Of a stretch of 64,000 nucleotides of DNA, positions 34,164 through 46,812 are shown one piece after another. The first letter of the stretch is position 1, and each line of letters starts with the position of its first letter. The stretch covers positions 25,308,672-25,372,671 of the forward strand of contig NC_089277.1 of NCBI RefSeq assembly GCF_963678975.1. Direction: 5' to 3'. Below the pieces are notes generated by a model. It saw only the letters and a list, made by a program, of their open reading frames with translations, was not told the origin of the DNA and did not search any database. The DNA comes from Dysidea avara. Lineage: Eukaryota; Porifera; Demospongiae; Dictyoceratida; Dysideidae. Position numbers and translations under genes: made by a program.

Positions 34164-35640
34164 AATAATGATTTTGTGGTCTAACTTGTTGAGACTTCTA
34201 TTACAACTTTTGGATAGTGTTTTGTTATATAACCCGACACGTGTTTACATTGCATCCTACCCTCTAACTAGACATCTGTAGATTACATACCCTGTGCACA
34301 GAATATCATAGCTACTGTAGGCATGCAATAGTAGAATGTCACCTGCTCAGTTGCAATTGGTCACAGGCATGGCAGCCCAGTGACTATATTGCCACTTGGT
34401 GCAATTGATATTGCAATATCTGAGAATCAAATGCTTCCGTCACATCGATCCCTTTAGTATTGCAGTTTTGTTTTGTCTAGTGATATCAGTGTTGCCATAT
34501 TGTGAATAAAGTTCATAGATTTATGAACATTTGTCTTGTTTGTGAACCTGAAATAATCTAGCTATGAACTTTTGGAAATCTCAGTTGCTATTGATTTTAC
34601 CTTGAGTCTACCACAATTGCATACAAGTTGGTGGAGTCTGCCATTGTGAGCAGGCTGTGACTTTTTTCTGTTTTTTGCTCTTCAGTTCCCTGCCAACCCC
34701 ACAGATCCACCTATTTATAATGTGTGGGCCTTGTACATGCTGTTTTCAGAGGGTGACCATTGGATTTAGGAACTTTTTATGAACAAATTATACTGCATTA
34801 GTATGTTGGTCACTGCACAGATTAACATGGGCAGAACATAGCAACATGAGCAGGTTGTATAGTTTTCTAACCATGCAATAATGAAAAGTAAGGAGATATA
34901 TCAAAGCACATTGGCGACTTGGCATAAAGCTGGTTTCTATATAACGGCAAACCACCTGCATGTGCATCGCCTACGAATATTGCTGTGGTCTTGATGGGGG
35001 CACTTTATACAATGGAACATACCTCGCTGGTATCGCAACAACTGTGCCATAGCCACCATAAACATTGGAGGAGGTTCAACCTTCCTGGTTCTTCCGGTAC
35101 TGCATGCAGGCAGGACAATTTGTTGTTAATGGAAACAAACACCACACAAAAACTCAGGCACTGTTCAATATGAAGAAGCCAAGCATGATGCTTACAAGTA
35201 TACCATATTTTGTAGAGTGTTGCTAAAACTCCTGAGTGGTACCAAATTAAGATTGCCAGTTTTGCTAAATCTAAAAAATACAGATGTGCAGCGAACTGTT
35301 AATCCATCTCAGGTACAGACACAGGCCAACCACAGCAAGTCGCAGGCTAAAGTATAGACTCTGACTCAGGCAATAATGCAGACAGTTCGTGGCTATATGG
35401 AAACCAGCCTATACTAGTATACATGTATATATACACCATGATAGAAACATTGGCCAAGGCAAAGTTCTATGTTGTTACATCAGTGAAATATAGACATGGG
35501 CCATGATTCTCAACTACCAACTGTTCAGTTGCAGCAGCCAGCATGGCACTGTACCAGTCTAAATGGATGAATGACAGATATAAAAGCACACACCATGCTC
35601 TACGAAGAAAGGAACACGTATTGAACTGTGGTAGCGCCTT
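34164..35640. other. Intergenic, mostly unassigned
   Basis: 34365-34450 is a diverged copy of 58970-59045 (shared gcaatatctgagartcaa). No gene seen. Confidence 0.45.
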
Positions 35641-35920
35641 ATTAGCCAATTATGGTGGAATAATCTTTTGTTATTGTTATTAGTACTTTACAGTGACCAG
35701 CACTGAAGGTCTGACAGCAACATGTGCTGCAGCCTTAGGATTATCTTTTACCTAACCTAATTTCAAGGACTTAGACTTAGTGACTTATAGCTGAAAAGGT
35801 GTAACAGAAAAGGGGCCAAGGTAAGGGAAAAAATCCCTCCAACCCCAGGATTCGAACTGCAGGTCACCCAATGTCTAGTCGGGGTCTCCTACAGGAGGGA
35901 TGGATTTTCTTCCGTAAACC
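35640..35920 (-). repeat. Possible tRNA-derived SINE
   Basis: Read on the minus strand, a segment near 35846-35870 contains gcagttcgaatcctgggg, which fits an RNA polymerase III B-box (GTTCGAATCC). Downstream comes a body ending in gcagcacatgttgctgtcag and accttcagtgctggtcactg, then a (TTA/AAC)-rich tail. The body end recurs at 41620-41645 and, better, at 62587-62665, as expected for a dispersed family. A convincing A-box was not found, so the class is tentative. Confidence 0.42.
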
Positions 35921-36289
35921 TAAAGTGTTTATTGTTATTAGTGCTTTACAGTGTTTTGAGAATAATGGGCAATTCTCAAAGCATAATAGGTGAATTTTTG
36001 AAAGCATAATGCTCAATTTTTGAAGCATAATAGCCTCGTGCCTTTTTTACTTTCAATGGGTTATATGGGAACCATCAGCTCTGGCTCGGACAAACATGGA
36101 TTAATAGTTTTCAGGTGCTTCAGCAAGTGCGCATGCGCCGAATATGCGTACGAGACCACCGATTTTGAGGCGTACAAAAGTATACGTCACTGTAACCTAT
36201 AGACTCTTTCTATTACTATCTACTATTACTCCATATACTCCTCTTACTCTACTTATTATTATCTTTCCCGCAATCGTGAGAGAGGGATC

Positions 36290-36570
36290 GTTTAGCTATC
36301 CGCCCCTGGCGAATTTTTTTTTGGGGCCCACTTTGACTTAGAAAATTTTTCACATTTTGTGAACTTACTGTTTTTGTTTGTTTTACGGAAAGTCAAATTG
36401 GTTTGACCAGATATCGGACCAGATATCGGACCAGATTGAATCTCGGGTTGAATATGGCACATCAAATCTATTCCTCAAGCGATGTTTTGAACTCTACAGA
36501 CAACTACGTAGGTGAACATTTCCCTCCTCAACAAGACATGTTTTCACACCGGCAACCATGACGACTGTTA
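36290..36570 (-). repeat. Repeat family R3, copy 1
   Basis: Its reverse complement matches 40840-41065: both share gttgaggargaaatgttcac, a stretch ending ttccgtaaaac / ttccgtgaaac, gtgaaaaattttctaagtca and the aattcgcc...cccctgg end. A third partial copy lies at 45580-45680. It contains a tandem ggaccagatatc duplication at 36409-36435. Confidence 0.7.
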
Positions 36571-36753
36571 CAAGATCGATTGAAGCCTGAATGACTAAAG
36601 CTGGGAATGAAGGCTACTACTCGTAAGGTAGTGAGCACTGTGAAGCTGATGTACATGGTGTGACAGTTAAAACTGCTTTGAGACTGCACGATTGAGTGTC
36701 TCAGTTTAGTGAATGTCAGTCATTGTATCCAGCTACTCAGTAGTTGGTATTCT

Positions 36754-36792
36754 GGTGTCCAATTAGAGCAGTTTGTGCTCTAATTGGACACC
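36754..36792. repeat. Perfect 17-bp-arm hairpin
   Basis: ggtgtccaattagagca, 5-base loop, then the exact complement ending gacacc. A related gaaactgctctaatcagac word follows at 36806-36826. Confidence 0.8.
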
Positions 36793-38009
36793 TCTACATA
36801 ACCGTACTACAGTGAAACTGCTCTAATCAGACACCTCTGTAATCCCGAGTACTTCTATGGTTTAACACTGTTTGTTGCATCAGCCATGTAATAGAGGACT
36901 TGCACGTGTGAAGCAACGGTTGCTAAGTGGACATGTTTCGGGACAACTTTCTATGGCACATATTGGGTCAGAATGAAGGTAACGAGATTTATTCACTAAG
37001 CGCTGGGTATAGTGGTACTGGGAGGTGGGGCTGGTTTCAAAATATGAAGATCTTATCATTGGCTTTGTGAAATAGGTGGCTAATTAAATTTCGATACATT
37101 ACTCACCACTTCGCCTTTTTTAATGAGCTGGGTGGTATTTACAACACGATTCAACACTGATTTGCTTCATTACAGCCTGTACCAAATCCTGAGAAAGCTA
37201 TTTTCAGCCACAACACTGTCCCAAAACATGGCCGACAGCTACGGTTGCTTAGCAATTACAATGATTTACATCACGCTGCAAGTCCTATCTTGATGAATGT
37301 CACATTTATAAAGGTTTACTGTACGTATGATGGAATTGCATTTAGTGTAAAGTGTACAGCATAGTAAGATACCAGAGCAGCAATTGGCCAAAATTAGACC
37401 TTTCAATCTATGCAGTAGAAACCTTTTAAACCTCAAAGCTCACTACCAGATCTTGTAAAAGTCTTTTCAAGAATGTAGCCCTGCTAAACCTCACACCCAT
37501 GCTACACATATAGAAATCCTTTAAATATGCATGCATATATGAAGCGGGATCAGTGGTTGAAATATCTGATTTAAAAAGTAATAGTACTTTGGTATTTGGA
37601 TAGTAAAATTAGTACCCAAAATACACATATATTTTGCCATTAGAATGATGCCGTGAATGCTGTGGAATCTGATTTGTGAAATTCAGTGCATTCCACTTGC
37701 CAGAAACATTTACATGGGTATACTTCAACAAAGTATGTGGCATGTTTGTCAATGTGTATTGTTACATATATGTGGCAAGACTGAGCCAGGAATATGACTA
37801 TGCAAGTATCTGTCACACTACAACCTATTACAGTAGCAGAGAGGTGGCTGGTCTCAGCGGTGTAGATGGGAAGTTTAATCACATGGCTGAATGGTTTGGT
37901 GGTTACTACTTTAAATGATGCATCTGCAGGTATTTTGAAAATTTAATAGAATTATAGAGTCCTGAAATCCGTGTAGTATACAATGTGGCCTCTTTTGGAA
38001 TGGTGTCAA
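36793..38009. other. Intergenic, nothing recognised
   Basis: A + frame at 37676-37918 (80 codons) has no recognisable family, and neither does the overlapping minus frame. Confidence 0.4.
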
Positions 38010-38370
38010 TAATTACTTATTTATAAGGTCATAAAGTATACCTTAGCTATGTTTTGGGACCTACTTAACATGGTCACTATAATGAGGTGACTTTATTAAC
38101 GAGGCCATGAAGTACATTGTGGCTATGTTTGGGACCTACTTGAAATGGTCACTATAATGAGGTGGTCCTATTAATGAGGTCATGAAGTACACCTTAGCTA
38201 TGTTTGGGGCGAGCTTTACATGGTCACTGTAATGAGGTGGTCTTATTGATGAGATCATGAAGTACACCTTAGCTATGTTTGGGACTTGCTTGACATGGTC
38301 ACTGTAATGAGGTGGTCTTATTGATAGGATCATGAAGGTCATCTTAGCTGAGTTTGAGACCGACATTACT
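38010..38370 (+). repeat. Tandem repeat, 75-bp unit, about 4.7 units
   Basis: Units start near 38028, 38101, 38176, 38251 and 38327 (gaggtcatgaagtacacctt, then agctatgtttggga, then catggtcactataatgaggt). A more diverged array of the same unit is at 42820-43200. Confidence 0.88.
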
Positions 38371-40839
38371 CACTCAACTATATTGAAGGAAGCCACTTGG
38401 TGTTTTTGCTGTATTTGCATACTTGTCATGTCCACATAGAGGGGCAAGTCATGCAATGCTTATATGCACATCTGTGTATGCATAAAAAGAAAAATGAAGT
38501 GTGTATTAAAGAATTTTGCACACCCTACTTTATATAATGGAATAAGACAAATCACTGCATCAACTAAGAACAGCCATGCATCATCACCCATAAAATCAAG
38601 AAAGAGCTCTTGGTCTGTTAATCCTTACCATATCTGAACATGGTGAGTTTTCCCATTTTGCGCCAAATTAAGCCACAGGCTCAACTCCTGGTGGTGTCCT
38701 TCCTTTTAAGTTTCAGCCTTGGCCAACTTCTTGGAGGGACTATTGTTCAATCAATGGAAGTTTGAGGCAATAGAAGGTCTGTGTGTACATACTTGACTAT
38801 AGTAGTGATGTTTACAACTACTGCTATAGTGCACATTATAAAATGCTACACAAAACTTATTAATGTATGCATTTAATAGGTACACAGTTAATGCATGTAT
38901 TGGCATGTTTAATGGAGAATTTTGTCTAGCAATATTCATGCACTGATTAATATCTGCAAGAATCCCATATGTTCATGCAAAATGTATGAGATTTTTAGAC
39001 ATCATGTATCGAATAAAAGTGTTCAAACATTGTAACTTCACAAAGATAAAGCTGTAACCACATACTGATTTTCTTACTTTTTAAATTGTCCAGGCAGCAA
39101 GAATTTGCCACCAGATTTTCTCAAATTTGGTATAGCCTTGCATGAAAGTAGCTTTGGAAGTATATATTGCTAGAGTGGAGTCCAGATTCCAGAAACTAGT
39201 GTACTTGTCTAGATCAGTTAGCTACCATGTTGTGGGGTACAGAATCACTGGTTCACTAACTGGTCGGACTTCGTCAGAGTATTACATAGGTAAAAAATAT
39301 ATACTGTATTTTAATCTACACAAAATGTGGGTCGGTCAGGCCTGTGAAATAGCTAATTAAGTTGGTAAGGCCTAAGGCAAAACTTGGGGGCACATATACA
39401 ATAATTCAGTAGTAGTGCCAATGCATGTTGGTGAAATTGCCAGTACAATAATTCAAAATGCAACGATAGAACTTTTTGTTATGTTGAACTATCAATATTA
39501 GCTATTATTCTCAAACCAAGTTGATATGATAAACTGGAAGAAACGTTTTCTTCAACAATAATTATTTATGATCTGAATGGAATAGTGTGAAACCAAAATT
39601 CTGTATACGTAAACATACAGTGTATGTGTTTAGGATATTATGAGACCACTGTATGATGTTCAAGTATGTACGTACATACCTCTACAGAAACTTGTAAAGC
39701 TGTATCTGCTGCTTGTTCACTACATTTTTCAACCTGATACAAACAAAGCCAACGTAGGGTATTTTCAGCAGCTGATATGATCGGGTGGACCTATAATTAT
39801 TAAAAATGGTAAATTCAAAAACATTTGTATGAACTAGTTGGACAAATTTACCAGGCAATAAATTTTACTTCACAAATGAGTATATAATTTAGAACTTTCG
39901 TCTATAACCATCACAAGCTTCACTTTTGATAATATACAAATTTTATCAGAGGAGTGAGCAGCAAGCGGACAAATCCCTTTCCACATTGCTAAATTAAATG
40001 TTACTGTATGCAACTCTTCTTGTCAACACCATGCAATAACGGGTCAATGAAGGCAGTGTTGAATCCACCATTGTGCCCTTCCTTAATCAAAATAGGTAGG
40101 TGACCACAATTAGGCCATACCAAATTAATATTATATTTCATGAAGTTTTCATTCCTCTAGTAGTGACCCAGCAGTTTGATAAAAAAATTCAGACTGGTTT
40201 ATCAGAGTAAAATGGCTGCTCTATTAGAGTATCTTGTAAGGCTATTTTGATAAGCACTATCCCTCCCCATTGCTACTACACCATGCAATAGACTTCTATT
40301 TTAAAGACTTCCAATTATGCAGGTTGGCAGGCAGTCATTATTAGTTTTGATTTTATCACAGTTTCTCACATAGCTATAGCAAAAGTGAGAGGACTTCTGT
40401 TCCCATTAACCCAGTTGATGCAAATACTAGCGGAGTAAGTGATGTTAATTATCAGGACTGCTGACGGGGGGGCAACTGGGGAAATTTTCCCTGGGTCCCA
40501 GGTCCCAAAGCTACATTAACTGTAGTTATAGGGCCCCACATTCTAGATTAGCCACAGGCCCCCTAAATTTTCTTGGCGGCCCTGCTAACTAATTATTATT
40601 CCACTTCACTGACATGATTAGATATTATTTCAATCAAACAAACCAACTACTGGGGTCACAAACTTAACCAATGACATCCACGTGCAAGCCAGATAGCTAC
40701 TCATGTAGTCTCAGAGCATGCAACTAACCAACAATTGCAGCTTAAACTGTCACACCACATAGACTACTTTCAATTTCACAAGCCACTATTTGTGACACGG
40801 TTTTACGATCACTCCCAGCTAGTCTGGCCTCATGCAGTC
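38371..40839. other. Intergenic, no gene recognised
   Basis: One 'GCTCTATTAGAGTATCTTG' word at about 40217-40235 and assorted unassigned AT-rich sequence. A 72-codon + frame at 39142 has no recognisable family. Confidence 0.4.
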
Positions 40840-41160
40840 ATCCCATGGCCACGTGCCAGTGTTGCGAGAAGACATGCCATGTTGAGGAAGGAAATGTTCA
40901 CCCACGTAGCTGTCAATAGAGTTCACAATATCGTGAGGAATACACTGGCTATGTCATGCCATTCAACCAAGAAATGTGATTCCGTGAAACAAATGAAAAC
41001 GGTAAGTTCTCAAAAAGTGAAAAATTTTCTAAGTCAGCGTGGGCCCAAAAAAAAATTCGCCCGCCCCTGGCGATTTTTTTTTTTTGGACGCACTTCTGAT
41101 ACCGTTTTTCTTTGTTTTACGGAAAGCAACATTGTTTGCGGAGAAGGAAAAGGTCAGTTT
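40840..41160 (+). repeat. Repeat family R3, copy 2, fused to an inverted half
   Basis: 40840-41065 is the inverted partner of 36290-36570. From 41066 to 41150 the sequence turns back as an inverted near-copy of its own neighbour (gtttttctttgttttacgga mirrors ttccgtgaaacaaatgaaaac), meeting at the cccctggcga junction. The long + frame across it (40735-41163) is therefore repeat-derived. Confidence 0.65.
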
Positions 41161-41319
41161 TGAGCAGAGTAAGACCTCTCACAATGCACACAAATGTATA
41201 CACATGTAGCCGGCTATCTGCACACATGACTGCTAGCCCATAACTGTTATGTTTTATTTCTAAGATTTTAATTCCAAAGAGATGTCCAGTAATGTCATTA
41301 CTTAAAACATTTGGATGAT

Positions 41320-41580
41320 CATACTGAAACTATTCGCCCCTCTGTATTAAGTGTGTTGGTCGTCTTCAAAGATGTTGTGAGACGAGACCTACCTGGATGG
41401 ACATTTCTTCCCTGCCTCCCGCCTGTCATCTCACAACACTGACGAGACTCGATTGCTGAAAACTTCAAGTGAAGGCCAAGGTGAAGGCATGAAAGGATAG
41501 AAGGACACTTGTAAGAAGGTGTCACAATTAATAAACACAGTTGGGAACTGAATGTGTAGTATGTGACTATTGAGAGCTGT
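41320..41580 (-). repeat. Repeat family R4, minus copy
   Basis: The reverse complement is about 90% alike to 45300-45560, including a frame that reads IESRQCCEMTGGRQGRNVHP in both. Shared reading frames here reflect shared DNA; no protein family is recognised. Confidence 0.75.
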
Positions 41581-41898
41581 AATGGTAGACTCTGGGTATA
41601 TAAATGTTTATGTTATCTTTACAGCGACCAGAACTGAAGGTCTGCATGCATGTCAGTAATTTTACAATATGTAGCTACTTGAAAATATTGTTACTTGTGT
41701 GCTATAGGAATAGTGTTTTTTTGCTATAACATCTGTGGAGCACTACAGTGAAATTTCTTTTATTATTGGACACATCTGTTATCCAGTAGTCTAATACTGT
41801 ACTGCCCGTTCCATCAATCATCAAGGATGTACCCAGGTTTAGAATACAAGAAACAAGGATAGGTCCAGAGGATTTAGGTAAAAATGTGAGGGGCCTTA

Positions 41899-42268
41899 GG
41901 CCACTCCAAATAAATTCTCTGTTTCCTGTCCACCGCCTGCATCTACTTACTGTCAGCCCTAACTATTCCATTATTCCGTATTCTTCCATTATTTTTCGGT
42001 TATTCTTGCATACTGACAAACTCAGTAAAAGCCAGTGTCAGCAGCGCTATCAAGTCAGCACAAACTTCATGTTTGTGCTATTTTTGCAACTTAAAAAGGA
42101 AGGAACAAGCTTAAGCATGCTTTTATGCAGCTTTTATGGTTGTGCTAGGCAAATAATGACTTGAAAAGTTGCCAATTATTATAATGAAATAATAGAAATG
42201 AATCGCCCGCCCACATGTAAATATGTTTGAGTCCAGGACGGGAAACAGAGAATTTATTTGGAGTGGCC
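41899..42268. mobile_element. GGCCACTCCAAATAAATTC MITE, TTA target site (Harbinger-like)
   Basis: The ends ggccactccaaataaattct and agaatttatttggagtggcc are inverted repeats of about 33 bp (to ctgtttcctgtcc / ggacgggaaacag). TTA lies on each side (41896-41898, 42269-42271), a 3-bp duplication typical of PIF/Harbinger. It is 370 bp. A lone terminus of this kind is at about 45045-45072. Confidence 0.85.
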
Positions 42269-42819
42269 TTAACTATATACTTGCATAAGTTAGTGGTGAA
42301 TATGTAGCAGTTGGTATATTATAGTGAGTAGTGGTGGCAATATTGTTGTAATGCTGTGGCAGCTGGTCCCGACCACTGTGCATGGGCACATCCCTCAATC
42401 ATTTAACACTATATCTTGATAGTCAAGCAACCTTGATTATATGAAGGACCTAATTATATGAAATTATCAAAACGTTATGAAACATCAAGTTCAAAAAACA
42501 GGTCAAATTTTGTGTGTGAAAAAGGTACCTTTTCGCAAATCCAGTCACAATTTTAGTTCAGATTTTGCCTTAATAAAATATACAATCTTTTGAGCATCGG
42601 GTTATAGAGGTTTCACTATGCTTGTATTAGCATTTATTACACTTGTTCACAAAATTGATGTAATAACTATATTCAAACTTGACCACTACTCAGTATAAAA
42701 CAATGTTTTTTTATTATTATTACACTGCTCAAATTCGGCCACTGTTAAAGGTCTGGTGGTGTTTAGCTACGTAAAAATAGTACTTGTATTATGCATGAAG
42801 TATATAATTATACTTTAGC

Positions 42820-43200
42820 TAAGGCTTGGAACCTAATTAACATGGATGTTATATCATGAGATGATCTTTCAACAAGGTTTTAAAATATTCTATGTTTGGG
42901 ACCTACTTGAGTTGGTCACTTTAAATGAGATAGTCTTATTAATGAGCTTGTCAAGTATACCTTAGCTATGTTTGGGACCTAGCTACTCAACCTGGTCACT
43001 GTAATGAAGTGGTCTTATTAATGAGGTCATGCAGTACACCTTAGATCATGTTTGGGATGTACTTGACACTATAATGAGGTGGTCTAATTAATTAGCTATG
43101 TTTGAGACATACTTGACATCATCACTATAATGAGGTGGTCTCAATGAGGTTGTCAAGTACACCTTAGCTATGTTTGTTACTCAAGTGAGTATTACTACAA
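42820..43200 (+). repeat. Diverged 75-bp tandem array
   Basis: Same unit as 38010-38370 (gtttgggacctacttga, ggtcactataatgaggtggt, gaggtcatgcagtacacctt) in about five partial units with deletions. Confidence 0.8.
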
Positions 43201-45299
43201 GATATAAAGCATTATAAGGTATCACTGTGTATGTATGCACTTGTCGTGTTCACATACTGATTTGGCTTCCACAAACACAAAATCAAACTCATCTTTTGAA
43301 TTGCTGGCTAAATAGACCATCACATTCTGCTCTTTGTTTTACGGAACTGGTCCGGAGAGTCTGGTTTCTGCAACTTTGACACTTCTATAGCCATGGCTTT
43401 GTTGGAAATGATGTTTAGTGAGCTGGAAAACCATGAAGGACCAGTTGCATATACACAAGCCAGTACAATACTTACGCATTACTTTATATGCATACATGAG
43501 ACAACTTGGAGTGTGTGTATGAGGTCTGCAAAATAGTGTACTAGGAAAAGTAAATGCTATCACATTGTTTTAAATAGCTGCTAAAGAGTATACTACATAA
43601 CTATGTAATGTTGTACATAATAATCACTGACTCATAGGATATTCTTAACATCGATGTAGTAATTAATATATGTGACTAGATTTGTTAGCTCTCGTATGTA
43701 CATACGTATGTATGTACGTACGTACATACATGCTTGTGAAATTATCAAGTATCACATTAAAGTGTTCAATAATGATAGTTATGTCCATCTATACCTTCAA
43801 ATCAACCAGGCTGCTTGAAGACATCTTATGTTTGACAGCTTTGTACAAAGGCAGCTGAATGTATTGCTACAGTGGAGCAAGGGAAATTATGTATGGATGT
43901 AGCAATCAAGTTGCGGGATAGTATACCAGAATTACAGGTTGTGCTAACTAGTCAGATTTGGTAGATCAAATCAGATATTGCAAATCAATGTATGGGCAAG
44001 ATTTTTTTTAAATCTATAAAAGTAGTGTGGGCCAGTAAGACCTCAAGTAAGTATCAACTAATTGGTGTATGTGCAGCACGACCTCAATATCCAGCCAATC
44101 ATTAATGGTCGTTACAATGATGTTCATCTTATCTCCAAATGTGTAACTGAACTCAATGTGTATGCATACGTCTCCAATGGCTGGCTACTAGACAGTTGAT
44201 TACATTTTTTGGTCTCATCGTTACCCTTACATGTTTGATTATTGGGTGGAAAAGAGATGGACGTGGTGGTTCTTCCTTTGTTGGTGAAATAGCCAGTACA
44301 ATATATGATCGACTGATCTTGCCAATTATATTGATAGTCCATATAAATTATCAAACCAAGGCCTTCAACAATAAAATACATGTGGTCGAAAGTATAACTG
44401 TGTGATTTAAATCTAAATTTTGAGTAGTAAAGTTAAGTAGTTAGTTATTTTCTTCAACGTAAATAACAATCTTGTTCCATATATGGTCTGGTCGATGGCT
44501 GACTTGTTTTGGGTAGAAAGCCAAAATAGTTATAATTTCATGACCACAGTCAGCCTAAGCAAATTACATTCCCAGACAATACGTTACCTTTGAATTCCCA
44601 TTATGTGACCACATTGTGAAATAGGTCTTCCATATTTGATGATTCATAACTGCAGACTGGATAGCTATAGATAGCTATTGGCATGATGTTTGGTCACAGG
44701 TTAGTGTTAATTTGATCATGGATACTGCAATAAGTCTGTGGGTCAAGTCACTACCTGGTCTGGAATTTATTCCTGGTCATTCCTATAATTACTAGCTAAT
44801 TTGTGGTCATTCCAATAATTATTCAAAAGCGGATGAGACCCGCTAAACCGGGACAAAATGTAACCCAAATGATGAGGGGACTTACAATGTTGGTAAGAAT
44901 GACAGCATCAGTAACATCAAGAGTTCATATTATATATATATATATATTATGAACTCTTGGTAACATGAATTCACAAAGCAGTATTCAAGGGTGCAGTGCG
45001 ATTGTAGAACAAAATTCTTATGAGAACCAAAGATGTGTGGTAGATGGGAAACAGAATTTATTTGGAGTGCATTAAAGCTAGTGCTATAGCCTTTTCATAC
45101 CCCTGCAGTTGCAAACTTCATTCAATCACACAATACTACGGTACATAGCATAATGAAAATGATGTAAACTTTACACAGAACAAACAAACTACTGTGGTCA
45201 CAACCTGGACACATACATAATGACATTTAATTCAAGTCAGTACAAGATAGCTATAGGTAGTTTCACTCTCCGCAGAGTGTATACAGCACAAGATACAGC
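43201..45299. other. Intergenic, simple palindromes only
   Basis: A (GTAY)-type palindromic run lies at 43697-43731, and a 42-bp AT-cored palindrome at 44918-44959 (caagagttcata...tatgaactcttg). No gene recognised. Confidence 0.5.
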
Positions 45300-45690
45300 A
45301 AACAAGTTCACATACTACACATTCAGTTTCCAACTGTGTTTATTAATTGTGACATCTTCTTACAAGTGTCCTTCTATCCTTTCATGCCTTCACCTTGGCC
45401 TTCACTCGAAGTTCATTCAGCGATCGAGTCACGCCAGTGTTGTGAGATGACAGGCGGGCGGCAGGGAAGAAATGTCCATCCAGGTAGGTCTCGTCTCACA
45501 ACATCTTTGAAGACGACCAACACACTTAATACAGAGGGGCGAAGAGTTTCAGTATGACCTCAGTTTCCTTCTCCGCAAACAATGTTGCTTTCCGTAAAAC
45601 AAAGAAAAACGGTAAGTTCACAAAACATGAAAAATTTTCTATATCAAGAAGTGCGTCCAAAAAAAATATAAATCGCCAGGCTCTGTTCCA
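45300..45690 (+). repeat. Repeat family R4 plus copy, with R3-like end
   Basis: 45300-45560 is the inverted partner of 41320-41580. 45565-45690 (ccttctccgcaaacaatgtt, ggtaagttcacaaaa, gaaaaattttcta) is the inverted partner of 41066-41155 and also relates to 36290-36400. It lies about 350 bp upstream of sulfotransferase gene 3. Confidence 0.75.
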
Positions 45691-46037
45691 ATTCCACCAT
45701 AATGAGTGATTGTGGCAGTGAGTGGGTTAAATTAATCTATGGTATCATTGAATCACCTAGCAAGTTATTAAATCGGTAAACAGAAGCAGCAGCCGTGTCC
45801 GGTGCCATACATAGTTGAGCAGTATTAATTAAATGAGTCTGAAGTCCCCGCGATATCAACAATGGGCCAATGGCTGCTTCACGCATAGAAAGTCCATACA
45901 TAGCTATGTAGCCAGCTACGTACGTATACGTAACTAGTTTAAATAAATTCTATATCTAGGCCGAGGTATCCATATAATACTAGTCAGCTAGTATAGCTTA
46001 GAACGCAGTAGCTATAATACTATAGTGAACCAAGAAT

Positions 46038-46812
46038 ATGGTGCAGGAAAGTCGTATAAACTGCTTCAAATCACTGCTGTTCATTATAGCGGCAGCTTCG
46101 GTCATGTTGGGTTTTTGTACACTAGTCTATAGTGCTCCAAGAGATTTACTCGGACACAGTTTACTTTCATCGTCACGGACAAGTCATCTAGCTGAGTCAG
46201 CGGCAAACAGAGAAACAATAGTATCCAAAGACAAGAAATTATTTAATTCACAAATAATCAAACAGATTTCACAGGAGATTGATGTAGACTACATTAAAGG
46301 GCTCTCATCTAGTCAAAGTGCTGATATTTTGCGATACATGGGGATAACACATTTGAGTGGAAAATCTGCAATTCGGTTTCTACAATGCCCAGGATTAGCA
46401 ATGCTTAAACAACATGTGGACAGTAATGGAAATCTGCACATTCCGAACTATCAGACTCGCAAGAAAATGTCTTTCCAAGAACATGGCCAGGCAGTTGGTC
46501 TACTCAGTTACCCAGGATCAGGTAACTCTTGGGTACGTCAACTCTTAGAGACAAGTACTGGGGTGTATACTGGGTCTGTTTTTTGTGATTATGAGTACAT
46601 AAAAGCTGGGATGATTGGTGAAGGTGTCCGGTCAGGAAATGTTATAGCAGTAAAAACTCATTTTTGCAAGGATGTGTCTAAATTTTCCAAAGTGATTTAT
46701 ATTGTCAGAAATCCTTTTGATGCAGTCTTTGCTGATTTTAACAGGAAAGTGATGAGACGGTCTGAGCATTCTCCTTCATCTCATGTAGATGAACTCAGTA
46801 CTACCCTATTTG
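46038..46812 (+). CDS. Sulfotransferase gene 3, exon 1 (WSCD-like, Golgi type II)
   Basis: Same family as genes 1, 2 and 4, with the shortest stem. The ATG at 46038 follows the leader gtgaaccaagaat, resembling the gene 2 leader. Residues about 10-30 (KSLLFIIAAASVMLGFCTLVY) form the anchor. The stem block is LSSSQSADILRYMGITHL then QCPGLA. The PAPS loop is SYPGSGNSW at 157-165 (Tyr where the others have Phe), KTH at 206-208, then RNPFDAV. A Cys conserved in the other three (YQTCKK) is Arg141 here (cgc), and one residue is missing just before it. The donor GT is at 46813 (tttg|gtaagc), phase 1. The apparent frame beyond 46812 is intron. With exon 2 the protein is 374 residues. Confidence 0.87.

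Noticed and set aside
35840-35890. True tRNA gene
   Set aside because: Only a B-box-like word is present; no cloverleaf or acceptor-stem pairing could be made.
37640-37918. Overlapping 80-codon frames on both strands
   Set aside because: Equal lengths on opposite strands and no recognisable motif point to chance.
40735-41163. 142-codon + frame as a gene
   Set aside because: It spans the seam of two inverted repeat copies and low-complexity runs; no family resemblance.
45336-45557. Conserved 'GGRQGRNVHPGRS' frame as a protein gene
   Set aside because: The likeness to 41319-41525 is explained by a shared DNA repeat; there is no known domain, and two copies cannot show coding constraint.
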